Assembly: GCF_003591515.1 (NCBI RefSeq)
Contig: NZ_QZCG01000008.1
Location: forward strand, 186,001-250,000
Reading direction: 5' to 3'
DNA length: 64,000 nt
Origin: Paracoccus onubensis
GTDB lineage: Bacteria; Pseudomonadota; Alphaproteobacteria; Rhodobacterales; Rhodobacteraceae
Part shown: positions 16,887-25,008 of the stretch, in pieces
Numbering within the stretch: the stretch's first letter is position 1
How the letters are laid out: the number at the start of each line of letters is the position of its first letter
Made by a program: the position numbers and the translations under genes
The notes under the pieces: model-generated
Told to the model about the DNA's origin: nothing
Database searches by the model: none
Seen by the model: the letters and a program-made list of their open reading frames with translations, nothing else

Positions 16887-17939
16887 CTACCGGGTTCTGG
16901 GATCAAGGACGCGATAGAGCACGTCGCAGATCAGGTTGATCGTCACGAAGATGAGGCCGATGATCAGCGTGCAGCCCACCACGGCATTCATGTCGCCCGC
17001 CAGCAGCGCGCTGGTCAGATAGCGGCCAAAACCCGGCCATGCGAAAACCGTTTCGGTCAGCACGGCCCCTTCCAGCAGGAAGGCATAGGACAGCGCGATG
17101 ACGGTCAGCACCTGCACCGCAATGTTGCGGAACGCATGGCGCCAGACGGTGCGGCGCCAGGACAGGCCCTTGACCCGCGCGGTGATGATATATTCCTGCG
17201 TCAGTTGCGCGGCCATGAAACTGCGCGTCATCCGGCTGATATAGGTCATCGCGCTGAAGGCAAGGATCGCCGCCGGCAGCACGATATGCGACACCGCATT
17301 GCGAAAGGCGTCCCAATTGCCCGCCATGATCGTGTCGATCAGCAAAAGGCCCGTGCGCTGCTCGAATCCGTATTCGTAGACAAAATCGATCCGCCCCGGG
17401 CCGGACACCCAGCCCAGACCCGCGTAGAAGATCATCAGCCCCATCAGTCCCAGCCAGAAGTTCGGTGCCGAATACCCGATCAGGCAGACGGTGCGCACGA
17501 CATGGTCGATCCAGCTGTTGGCATACATAGCCGACAACACGCCCAGCGGCACGCCAAGCCCGGTGCCGATGACCATCGCCACGGTCGCAAGCTCGATCGT
17601 GGCGGGAAAGACGCGGCCGATATCCTCCAGAACGGGGCGCCCCGAGGTCAGGGAGTTACCGAGATCCAGAGTCACGGCGCTTTTGAGATAGCCAAGGAAC
17701 TGGACGATCAGCGGCTGGTCCAGCCCCAATTCGCGATAGACCCGGTCATAGGCCGCCTGCGGGGCGTTCTCGCCCACGATCTTGATGACCGGATCCAGCG
17801 GAAGCATCCTGCCGATGAAGAAGGTCAGCGCCACAAGGCCCAGAAGCGTCACGCCGATCGAGGCGATGGCGACCAGCGCCTCCCTCAATCGCCGCCTGCG
17901 CCGGGGCGTCAGATATCCTCCTTGCGCTGCCACTCGCAT
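16887..17939 (-). CDS. Peptide ABC transporter permease (OppB/DppB type)
   Basis: A 350-residue permease. The N-terminal membrane span is at about 25-45, followed by FIGRMLPLDPVIKIVGENAPQ and LGLDQPLIVQFLGYL, the standard DppB periplasmic start. The EAA loop lies in QEYIITARVKGLSWRRTVWRHAFRN. FAWPGFGRYLTSALLAGDM near 290 is also typical. It is the first permease gene after the substrate-binding protein and is separated from it by 76 bases containing a strong stem-loop, an arrangement that usually keeps permease levels below those of the binding protein. Confidence 0.93.
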   Translation of the reverse strand: MRVAAQGGYLTPRRRRRLREALVAIASIGVTLLGLVALTFFIGRMLPLDPVIKIVGENAPQAAYDRVYRELGLDQPLIVQFLGYLKSAVTLDLGNSLTSGRPVLEDIGRVFPATIELATVAMVIGTGLGVPLGVLSAMYANSWIDHVVRTVCLIGYSAPNFWLGLMGLMIFYAGLGWVSGPGRIDFVYEYGFEQRTGLLLIDTIMAGNWDAFRNAVSHIVLPAAILAFSAMTYISRMTRSFMAAQLTQEYIITARVKGLSWRRTVWRHAFRNIAVQVLTVIALSYAFLLEGAVLTETVFAWPGFGRYLTSALLAGDMNAVVGCTLIIGLIFVTINLICDVLYRVLDPRTR

Positions 17940-17971
17940 GGTCCGGTCCTCCGTCTTGCTGAAAGTTGTCC

Positions 17972-18001
17972 GATGCCCGCCTGAAACCGCAGGCGGGCAT
18001 C
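17972..18001 (-). terminator. Intercistronic stem-loop between binding protein and permeases
   Basis: A perfect 12-bp inverted repeat (GATGCCCGCCTG, 6-base loop, CAGGCGGGCATC) lies directly after the binding-protein gene on the transcribed minus strand. No T tract follows, so it is more likely an RNA-stabilising or attenuating element than a full terminator. It would allow high binding-protein mRNA and lower permease mRNA from one promoter. Confidence 0.7.
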
Positions 18002-18015
18002 ATGCGCATGGAGGC

Positions 18016-19620
18016 CTATTTCGAGACCATGTTGTAGAAGGTCCTGAATCCGTGGAAGGTCCAGCCCTTCAGCGCTGTCCGATAGGCGACGTTCTGGCTT
18101 GTCTGGAAGATGAAGACCTGCGGACCCTCTTGCATCTGGTCCAGTTGCAATTGGTGATAGAGTTCTTCGCGCTTGGCGGTGTCGGGCTCCAGCAAGGCGT
18201 CCATGACACGCTGATTGTATTCTTCCGAGAAATAGGCCGAACGCCAGCTTGGATATTGGGTCAGCTTGGCTTCGGCGGCATTGTCGGGATTGTAGATCTG
18301 GCGCGAGGCCATTCCATGCGCGTCACCGACCGAGGTCTGCCAGCTCATCACCGCCATCTCGAATTCGCGGCCGCGCACGCGCGCGAACAGCTGGGCGTTG
18401 GCCATCCGCTCGACCGTGACATCCAGCCCCGCTTCGGCTGCATTTTCCTGAAAGTGCTGGCCGATAGGCATCGAATAGGGATGCGTTCCCAGAATCAGCG
18501 AGAACTTCGTTCCCGGTTCGACGCCGGCCTCGGCCAGCAATTCGCGGGCACGCTCGACATCCAGAGAGAATGCCCGCCCCTCTTCCTCGCTCAGCGCCCC
18601 GAAGGCGCCGAGTTGCACAGGGCTTTGCCGGATCACGCCGATATCGCGCAGGAACGACTGGCCCATCGCATCATAGTCCAGCAGATAGCGCAGCGCGAGA
18701 CGTGCCCGGGGATCAGTGAAAGGCCCGAATTCGTTGTTCAGGGCAAGATAGGTCAATTGCGGCTTCAGGGCCGTGGCGATCTCGATGCCCTCGATCTGCG
18801 ACACATCCGCAATATCCTCGGGGGTCAGGTCGCGGGCGACGTCGATATCGCCACTGGTCAGCATCAGGCGCTGCGTGGCGGCCTCTGCCACATGGCGGAT
18901 CAGGATTGTCTTCATCGCCGGCTGCTCGCCCCAATATTCCTCGTTGCGTTCGAGGATGACGACCTCGCCGGGGTTCCAGCGCGCCAGATGATAGGGGCCC
19001 ACGCATTCGGTCCGCGTGGCCAGATATTTGTTGCCCATATCGCCATCGACCTCATTGGCCATGATCGTATCGCGGTCCATAAGCGTCGCCACCGGATAAG
19101 CCGCGATGGCCTGCAATACCAACGAGATCGGATAGGCCTGATCGAACTGCATCACCAGTGTGGTGTCATCGGGCGCGGTGATCCGCTCTTCCGCGTTTTC
19201 GGCGGTGAACCCGTATTCGGTCAACGCGGCCGCGGCGCCCAGGCCGATTTTCAGAACGCGATGCAGCGACCATGCCATCTCCTGCGCGGTGGCCGGGTTG
19301 CCGGAAGGAAAGGTCAGGCCCTCGCGAATCTTGAAGGTGATGGTGGTGCCATCCTCGGAAACCTCATAGCTTTCAGCAAGGCCGGGGACGATATTGGTCT
19401 CGTCCTCGGGATCATATTCCATCAGCCGGTCACAGGTATTGGCCAGCAACTCGATTGTGACGACCTCGCCCACCTGAGCCGGATCGAAGGTCGATATGGC
19501 GTCGATATTCCAGGCCATCGCCATGACGTCGGGCGGTGTCTCGGCGGCGGTTTGCAGCGGAACAGCCGCAGCCACAGCCGCCGCAAACGCCGAGGACAGC
19601 ATCATGTGTTTCAGTTTCAT
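18016..19620 (-). CDS. Peptide/oligopeptide ABC transporter substrate-binding protein
   Basis: A 534-residue periplasmic solute-binding protein of family 5 (DppA/OppA cluster). The signal peptide is MKLKHMMLSSAFAAAVAAAVPLQTAAE. The mature protein has IDAISTFDPAQVGEVVTIELLANTCDRLMEYDP, a FKIREGLTFPSGNPATAQEM signature, and ECVGPYHLARWNPGEVVILERNEEYWGEQP, all family 5 hallmarks. The length is normal. It lies 35 bases after the M20 amidohydrolase and before the permeases, so it is expressed with hydrolases that would process its cargo. The ligand is probably a small peptide or an N-acyl or amide derivative. Confidence 0.93.
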   Translation of the reverse strand: MKLKHMMLSSAFAAAVAAAVPLQTAAETPPDVMAMAWNIDAISTFDPAQVGEVVTIELLANTCDRLMEYDPEDETNIVPGLAESYEVSEDGTTITFKIREGLTFPSGNPATAQEMAWSLHRVLKIGLGAAAALTEYGFTAENAEERITAPDDTTLVMQFDQAYPISLVLQAIAAYPVATLMDRDTIMANEVDGDMGNKYLATRTECVGPYHLARWNPGEVVILERNEEYWGEQPAMKTILIRHVAEAATQRLMLTSGDIDVARDLTPEDIADVSQIEGIEIATALKPQLTYLALNNEFGPFTDPRARLALRYLLDYDAMGQSFLRDIGVIRQSPVQLGAFGALSEEEGRAFSLDVERARELLAEAGVEPGTKFSLILGTHPYSMPIGQHFQENAAEAGLDVTVERMANAQLFARVRGREFEMAVMSWQTSVGDAHGMASRQIYNPDNAAEAKLTQYPSWRSAYFSEEYNQRVMDALLEPDTAKREELYHQLQLDQMQEGPQVFIFQTSQNVAYRTALKGWTFHGFRTFYNMVSK

Positions 19621-19655
19621 CTCTTTGGTTTCCCTGTTGTTTTTTTGATGGTGTA

Positions 19656-21080
19656 TCAGGCCGGTTCCGGGCGGGGCTGAAGCGGCGGCGTGACCTCGGA
19701 CGGGATGGGGCAGATATAGGGCGCATCCGCCAGCCTGCGATCAAGATCGGCACGCGCACGGGCGATCAGGTCGGGATCCGTCAGGCAGTCCTGCGCGGTC
19801 GCCGCCATCACCTTGGCCACATGGGTCATGGCCTTATGTGCCGAAGGCGTCTTGCCCTGCGCGGTCACCTGCCAGCTATGTCCGGGCGTCCCGATCGCCA
19901 AGGTGGCCGCATGAGCCTGAACGGTGGGCACGATCCAGCTGACATCGCCGACATCGGTAGAACCGATCATCAGGTCACGCGTGGTGTCCCGCGGCACGAT
20001 GAAATCGCAAAGCGGCGTGTTCCGGGGCGCCATCCCGATGCCACGATAGGCGCTGGCGATATCGGTGGGGGACAGGGTCGCCTGTATCTCAGCGGCGAAT
20101 GCGCGGTCCCTCTCATCGAATGGCGGCGGGCCAAGGCGTTCGAAATTGGCCTGCATCGCCTCTTCAAGCGAGTCGTTCGGCAGCAGGTTCGACACGGCGC
20201 TCATGATGGAAATGTCGACGCTGGTATCGGTCATCATCGCGGCCCCCTGGGCAATCCGCTTGACCCGCTCGTTCAGTTCGAACATGCCCGGCAGATCGGG
20301 CGCGCGGATGGCAAAGCGCAGCTTGGCCTTGGCCTGCACGACATTCGGGGCGACGCCGCCTGCATCCAGGAACGAATAATGGATGCGGCTTTCCTGCGGC
20401 ACATGTTCCCGCAGATATTGCACCCCGGTGCACATCAGTTGCGCGGCGTCCAGCGCGGAACGGCCCAGATGCGGAGCCGCCGCCGCATGGCTGGCCCGTC
20501 CGGTGAATTCGAAATCCATCCGCGTATTGGCAAGCGACTTTGCGGGCGCCACTTCGTTGAAACAATGCGGATGCCAGGTGATCGCGGCGGCCACGCCGTC
20601 GAAAGCCCCTTCGCGGGCCATGAAGGATTTGGCAGCGCCGCCTTCCTCGGCCGGGCAGCCGTAATAGCGCACCCGCCCCGGCGTTCCCGTTTCGGCCAGC
20701 CAGTCCTTGAGAGCGCAGGCCGCCAGCATCGCGGCCGAGCCCAGCAGATTATGCCCGCAACCATGCCCCTGCCCGTTGCCCGGCAAGGGACGTGGTTCAG
20801 CCACGCCGGCCTCCTGACTAAGGCCGGGCAATGCGTCATATTCCCCAAGAAAGGCGATGATCGGACCGCCCTCGCCCGCTTCGCCGATGACTGCCGTGGG
20901 AATGCCCGCGACGTTCTCGGTGACGCGGAACCCCTTTTCCTTCAGCATTGCCGTATGTTCGGCAACCGAGCGGTATTCGGTATAGCAGATCTCGGGCATT
21001 CCCCAGACGCGGTCGGACAGACCGATCAGGTCGGATGCGTGCTGGTCGACGCTGTTCCAGATATCGGGTTCGTTCTTCAT
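19656..21080 (-). CDS. M20 family metallo-amidohydrolase (AbgB/aminobenzoyl-glutamate hydrolase-like)
   Basis: A 474-residue zinc-dependent amidohydrolase that would split an amide or peptide bond. Metal-ligand motifs are GHGCGHNLLGSAAML (about 125-140), PAEEGGAAKSFM with the catalytic Glu pair, and ITWHPHCFNEVAPAKSLAN. The dimerisation-domain stretch FEFTGRASHAAAAPHLGRSALDAAQLM is also present. STDVGDVSWIVPTVQAHAA near residue 370 is characteristic of the AbgA/AbgB branch. No signal peptide is visible, so it is cytoplasmic. It starts nine bases after the S9 peptidase, within the same operon. Confidence 0.92.
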   Translation of the reverse strand: MKNEPDIWNSVDQHASDLIGLSDRVWGMPEICYTEYRSVAEHTAMLKEKGFRVTENVAGIPTAVIGEAGEGGPIIAFLGEYDALPGLSQEAGVAEPRPLPGNGQGHGCGHNLLGSAAMLAACALKDWLAETGTPGRVRYYGCPAEEGGAAKSFMAREGAFDGVAAAITWHPHCFNEVAPAKSLANTRMDFEFTGRASHAAAAPHLGRSALDAAQLMCTGVQYLREHVPQESRIHYSFLDAGGVAPNVVQAKAKLRFAIRAPDLPGMFELNERVKRIAQGAAMMTDTSVDISIMSAVSNLLPNDSLEEAMQANFERLGPPPFDERDRAFAAEIQATLSPTDIASAYRGIGMAPRNTPLCDFIVPRDTTRDLMIGSTDVGDVSWIVPTVQAHAATLAIGTPGHSWQVTAQGKTPSAHKAMTHVAKVMAATAQDCLTDPDLIARARADLDRRLADAPYICPIPSEVTPPLQPRPEPA

Positions 21081-21089
21081 GGTTTTTCC

Positions 21090-22868
21090 TCAAAGTTCTT
21101 TTGCGATGAAGCCGGCCAGCGCCTGAAACACGCGGCGAATGTTCTCGATACGTTTGAAGCCATGCCCCTCATGCGAGATGCGCATGAAATCGCAGCGCTT
21201 CCCCAGTCCGAACATCAGCGAGTGGATAATCTCGCTTTCGCAGGGCGGAACGCGGGGGTCGCGGTCGGCATGGACCATCATCAAAGGCGCCCGCACCCTG
21301 TCGATCCGGTTGATCGGCGAAATGCGCCGCAGCAAATCCGCCTGCGTGTCGGGATCCCCGTATTCCGCCACCCGGATCAACCGCGCCCAGGGGCCGGTTG
21401 CCATCAGATGGGTGAAGAAATTCCCGATTCCGTAGAAATTGACGCCGCATCGCCACAATTCGGGATTCTCGGTCAACGCGGCCATGACCATATAGCCGCC
21501 ATAGGATCGTCCGAAGACCGCACAGCGGCCGGCATCCACCAGATGCCGATCGGTCAGCGAGGCGCGCAAAGCGGTCAGGTCCGCCAGACTGTCCAGCCTT
21601 TTCTCGTGATCGTCCAGCGAATGAAAGACCCGTCCATAGCCGGTCGAGCCGCGTATGTTCGGCGCCACGACCATCACGCCCTGCGACAGCATCCATTGCA
21701 CATCGGCACGCCATTCCGGCCGCCACTGCATCTCGGGGCCGCCATGGATGATGAACACCGCCGGCCAGCCTTCCGGTGGGCGCGGCCCCCGGGGCGTATA
21801 AAGAAAATAGGGGACCTTCAGCCCGTCAAAGCTGTCGAATGTCGCGATTGAAGGCGCCACCCCCTCGCCCAGCGCAGGCGATCCATGAAGGCAGGCAGCT
21901 GCCTGACCGCCGAACGGAATTTCCCATATCGCGGGGGCGGAACCGGCCGAACTTACCGAACAAAGCACGGCGTTCCCACCACCCGGAACGCTTACCCCGC
22001 TGACGACACCCGGCACAGGCATTTCAATGGATGAGACCTGCCCGGAGGCCAGATCAAGACCTGCAAGACGGCTATAACCGTCCTCGTTCACGGCAATCAC
22101 CGCGCTTTGCTGATCCGGCGCCAGTGCAAAGGCATCCAGATCGCGGCCCGCAACCTGATGAAGACAGCCCGAGGAACCGCCATCAGCAGCAAAGCGCCAA
22201 AGCGCGATCCGGTCGCCTTCCAGATCGCATAATGCCAGCCCGCCACCCGCTTTCAGCAACCGCGCCGCCACGAACTTGACGCGATGGGCAGCATCCAGCA
22301 CCGGCACCCGCCGCCCCGAGGCGATTTCGACCAGTTCCAGCTTCTGGTCGCTTGCGGCGCCCAGGGTGCGGCGCACCAGCAAACTGGCGCCATCGGCGGC
22401 AAAACCCAGCACTTCCTGATAACCCGAAGGATCGGCGACCGAGGTCACGGCTCCGGTCGGGATATCCATCACGCAAAGATCCAGCCGGTCCTTTTGCCGA
22501 TGGTTCGCGGAATAGGCAATCCGGTTGCCATCCGGGGAAAACGCCCCCCACATATGGACCGTCATCGGATCGTTCGTCAGCGCGTGGATCGCGCCCGTCT
22601 TCACGTCCAGCAGGTGAAACTGCCATCGCTCGTCCCCTCCGCAATCAGCGGTGAACAGGATGGAATGCCCTGCCGGATGCCAGGTAAAACTGTTGACCGG
22701 TTCGGCATGATCGGTCAGCTGGCGGATGCCGGTCGTGTTCTCGATCCAAAGCTGCGGCATCCCGCTGGCATCATGGATGAAGGCCAATCTTCCGTCGCCC
22801 GGTGATCGGGAGGGGGCGCAATAGGACGGGATTTCCAGCAGTGGAAGAATGGTCTGCGGGTCAATCAT
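21090..22868 (-). CDS. S9 family (prolyl oligopeptidase/acylaminoacyl-peptidase type) serine peptidase
   Basis: A 592-residue peptidase with an N-terminal beta-propeller (WD-like strands such as DGNRIAYSANHRQKDRLDLCVMDI) and a C-terminal alpha/beta-hydrolase domain from about 340. The catalytic triad is visible: Ser in FGRSYGGYMVMAAL, Asp in MMVHADRDPRVPPCES and His in ISHEGHGFKR. PAVFIIHGGPEMQW forms the oxyanion region. The ATG at 22868 overlaps the stop of the upstream iminopeptidase by eight bases; a longer in-frame start at 22955 would sit deep inside it. No signal peptide. It probably degrades imported oligopeptides. Confidence 0.9.
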   Translation of the reverse strand: MIDPQTILPLLEIPSYCAPSRSPGDGRLAFIHDASGMPQLWIENTTGIRQLTDHAEPVNSFTWHPAGHSILFTADCGGDERWQFHLLDVKTGAIHALTNDPMTVHMWGAFSPDGNRIAYSANHRQKDRLDLCVMDIPTGAVTSVADPSGYQEVLGFAADGASLLVRRTLGAASDQKLELVEIASGRRVPVLDAAHRVKFVAARLLKAGGGLALCDLEGDRIALWRFAADGGSSGCLHQVAGRDLDAFALAPDQQSAVIAVNEDGYSRLAGLDLASGQVSSIEMPVPGVVSGVSVPGGGNAVLCSVSSAGSAPAIWEIPFGGQAAACLHGSPALGEGVAPSIATFDSFDGLKVPYFLYTPRGPRPPEGWPAVFIIHGGPEMQWRPEWRADVQWMLSQGVMVVAPNIRGSTGYGRVFHSLDDHEKRLDSLADLTALRASLTDRHLVDAGRCAVFGRSYGGYMVMAALTENPELWRCGVNFYGIGNFFTHLMATGPWARLIRVAEYGDPDTQADLLRRISPINRIDRVRAPLMMVHADRDPRVPPCESEIIHSLMFGLGKRCDFMRISHEGHGFKRIENIRRVFQALAGFIAKEL

Positions 22869-23838
22869 CGGCAAGGTTCCCGATCCTGTCCGCCAGCCGG
22901 TCCGAGGCCGCGCGCTGCGCCGCCAGCATCGCCGGGGAGCTGGTATGATTTGCAAGGGTAACGGTTTCGAACCGGGCCTCGGGCCAGGCCCGATGCAGCG
23001 CCCAGGCCGATGCCATCGGCGTCACCATGTCATAGCGCCCCTGCAGGATCTCTGCCGGGATATGGCGAATCCGGTCGATACCGGCCAGCAATGCGCCTTC
23101 CGCCATGAAGGCATGGTTGATGCAGTAATGGGTGAACAGCCGCGCGACGGGCAGGTATTTGCGGGGGCTTTCCAGAAGCTGGGCGACATGCGCCTCATCC
23201 GGGCAAAGCGTCTGGGTCCGGGCCGAGAAGTTCCTTAAATGCCACGCGGCCTCTTGCGCGACTGTCATATCCGTGGATATCAGCCGCCGGTAATATGCCT
23301 GCAGCAGATCGCCCCGTTCCTCGGCGGCGACAAAATTCGCGAAACGCTCCCAGTGATCGGGAAAGACCTGCCGGACGCCGTGAAACCACCACTGGATTTC
23401 TGCCTGTCCGCCAAGAAAGATGCCATGCAGCCGCAATGCCGATACCCGTTCGGGATGCGCCTGCGCATAGGCCAATGCGAGGCAGCTTCCCCATGACCCG
23501 CCAGCGACCATCCAGCGCTCGAAGCCGAAATGTGCCCGGATCCTTTCCAGATCATGCACCAGATCCACCGTGGTATTGCCCCGGATCTCTGCCAGAGGAG
23601 TCGAACGGCCCGCACCACGCTGATCGAACAGCACGATGTCGTGGCGTGCCAAAGCAAAGCTGCGCAGCGCCGCCCGATTCAGCCCGCCACCCGGCCCTCC
23701 ATGCAGGATCACTGTCGGGATAGCGCCGCGTGTGCCATGCCGCTCAAGGTACAGATCATGCTGGTCATCGACCTTAAGACGATGCGCAGAAAAACTGTCC
23801 GCATCGGTGCCGGCCGGCAAAGAACTTGTGGATTCCAT
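22861..23838 (-). CDS. Proline iminopeptidase-like alpha/beta hydrolase (S33)
   Basis: A 325-residue cytoplasmic hydrolase that would remove N-terminal proline from peptides. Typical stretches are VILHGGPGGGLN (oxyanion hole), IVLFDQRGAGRSTP, and LVHDLERIRAHFGFERWMVAGGSWGSCLALAYAQAHPERV with Ser in GGSWGS. IFLGGQAEIQWWFHG precedes the cap domain, and GRYDMVTPMASAWALHRAWPEA carries the acid. The C-terminal His is in LANHTSS. It is the first gene of the long minus-strand peptide operon (S33, S9, M20, binding protein, permeases, ATPases, serine hydrolase, MmgE/PrpD). The promoter with a LysR-type dyad lies immediately upstream. Confidence 0.92.
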   Translation of the reverse strand: MESTSSLPAGTDADSFSAHRLKVDDQHDLYLERHGTRGAIPTVILHGGPGGGLNRAALRSFALARHDIVLFDQRGAGRSTPLAEIRGNTTVDLVHDLERIRAHFGFERWMVAGGSWGSCLALAYAQAHPERVSALRLHGIFLGGQAEIQWWFHGVRQVFPDHWERFANFVAAEERGDLLQAYYRRLISTDMTVAQEAAWHLRNFSARTQTLCPDEAHVAQLLESPRKYLPVARLFTHYCINHAFMAEGALLAGIDRIRHIPAEILQGRYDMVTPMASAWALHRAWPEARFETVTLANHTSSPAMLAAQRAASDRLADRIGNLADD

Positions 23839-23874
23839 ATGAAATTTCTAGGGACCTGAAGTCTGGCCCGTCAA

Positions 23875-23889
23875 ATGCGAAATTCGCAT
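23875..23889. promoter_or_regulatory. Candidate LysR-type operator (T-N11-A dyad)
   Basis: The sequence ATGCGAA-A-TTCGCAT is a perfect 7-bp inverted repeat about one base, and contains the canonical LTTR pattern T-N11-A. It is centred about 44 bp upstream of the first ATG (23838) of the peptide operon. The LysR gene at 11158 is the only nearby candidate regulator. The dyad is seen; the regulator assignment is inference. Confidence 0.5.
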
Positions 23890-24119
23890 GGACTATCCGT
23901 TTTAAGGATGGCACCGCGCACCGGCCCGCCCAGGCCCATGTTTTGCTGCCGCCCGGCTTGCTTTCCGGAATTTCGACAGATGCCGCGGCACCGGACACAT
24001 GATTACGAATTGAGCATCACGTCGAAAACCCTCGCAAAGCGCAAAGCTTCCTGCGCGGGCAGAAGCCACCCGCGAACAGGGTCACCTCTTCCGGAAGAGC
24101 TATTCCCGGCCTTACGGAT

Positions 24120-24887
24120 TCACCATTCTTCGATGACGGGTTCGGCATCCCATGCGGTCAGCGGCGCCTCGGACCAGGGGCCGTAGCTGGCATTGGGCAG
24201 GACGATCCATTCGGCGCCCCATTTCGCCGCTTCCTCGGCCACGGTCGCCTTCTGGTCTTCCAGTGGCGTCTTGCGGAAGCGTCCGTCGAAATCATGCAGC
24301 GTATCTCCGATCAGCAGGACGATCTGGTGATCCGCACTGACGATATCGCGCCGCTCGACCTTGGGCGGGCCAAGAAGCAGCACCGATTCCGGGCCGACCT
24401 GCGGCAGGCCAAGCTCGGTCAATGTGGCGATCGTATGCTCTTTCTGCTCATCCGACCGGTCCGAGACATAGCGGATCGTCACGCCAAGACTATCCGCATG
24501 ATCCAGAAATTCCTTGGCGCCGGGAATCAGCGTCGGCTTGCCGTCGCGCTCCCACGGAAGCCAGGTGTCCCAGGCGTCGTACATATGGCAATTGCCCAAG
24601 TCGCGGGCCAGTAGCGGGGTGTTGTCGATCACCGTTTCATCCAGATCGGTCACCACGGCCAGTTTCGATGGATCCTCGGCGCCCTCGACCGCGGAATTCA
24701 GCCGTTCAGTCGCGATATTATAGGCCTGCAATTGCAATGCCCGCACCTCGGCCGATTGCTGCTGATAACGCAGGCCCATGGTGAATTCGGCCACCGGGCA
24801 ATCCGCGGGTTCCGCCCCGGCGTCTTGCGCGAAAGCGCCCTGGGCGGTGAATGCCAGAAAGGCACAGGTCAGCATAAGTTTCTTCAT
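24120..24887 (-). CDS. Secreted HAD-superfamily acid phosphatase / 5'-nucleotidase, e(P4) type
   Basis: A 255-residue periplasmic phosphatase of the class C acid phosphatase/lipoprotein e(P4) family, which dephosphorylates nucleotides such as NMN. HAD motif I is AVVTDLDETVIDN, motif II is IRYVSDRSDEQK, and motif IV is VLLIGDTLHDFDGRF. WDTWLPWERDGKPTLIPGAKEFLD is the family-specific region. The ATG at 24887 (MKKLMLTCAFLAFTAQGAFA) has CAGGGGG six bases upstream and gives a clean signal peptide with AFA-Q cleavage. It lacks the lipobox cysteine of the Haemophilus e(P4) protein, so it should be soluble. It is a monocistronic gene with a striking palindrome in its promoter. Confidence 0.88.
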   Translation of the reverse strand: MKKLMLTCAFLAFTAQGAFAQDAGAEPADCPVAEFTMGLRYQQQSAEVRALQLQAYNIATERLNSAVEGAEDPSKLAVVTDLDETVIDNTPLLARDLGNCHMYDAWDTWLPWERDGKPTLIPGAKEFLDHADSLGVTIRYVSDRSDEQKEHTIATLTELGLPQVGPESVLLLGPPKVERRDIVSADHQIVLLIGDTLHDFDGRFRKTPLEDQKATVAEEAAKWGAEWIVLPNASYGPWSEAPLTAWDAEPVIEEW

Positions 24888-24929
24888 GTTGTTCCCCCTG
24901 CTGGTAATGATTTTCATATAACCATTGTA

Positions 24930-24957
24930 AATATTGATTGACTAGTCAATCAATATT
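24930..24957. promoter_or_regulatory. Perfect 28-bp palindrome upstream of the phosphatase gene
   Basis: The left arm AATATTGATTGACT is followed directly by its exact reverse complement AGTCAATCAATATT, with no spacer. It is centred about 57 bp upstream of the phosphatase ATG, where the core promoter would be, in locally AT-rich DNA. The inner TTGACTAGTCAA resembles operators of TetR-family dimers. No regulator gene lies next to it, so the binding protein would be encoded elsewhere. Confidence 0.65.
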
Positions 24958-25008
24958 GCTTGCCGAAATAATTCGCTTCTTCGCGACACGGGGCGCCGTC
25001 AGGAAGAG

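Noticed and set aside
18713..19006. Antisense ORFs inside the peptide-binding-protein gene
   Set aside because: They are short frame shadows of a fully conserved family 5 binding protein.
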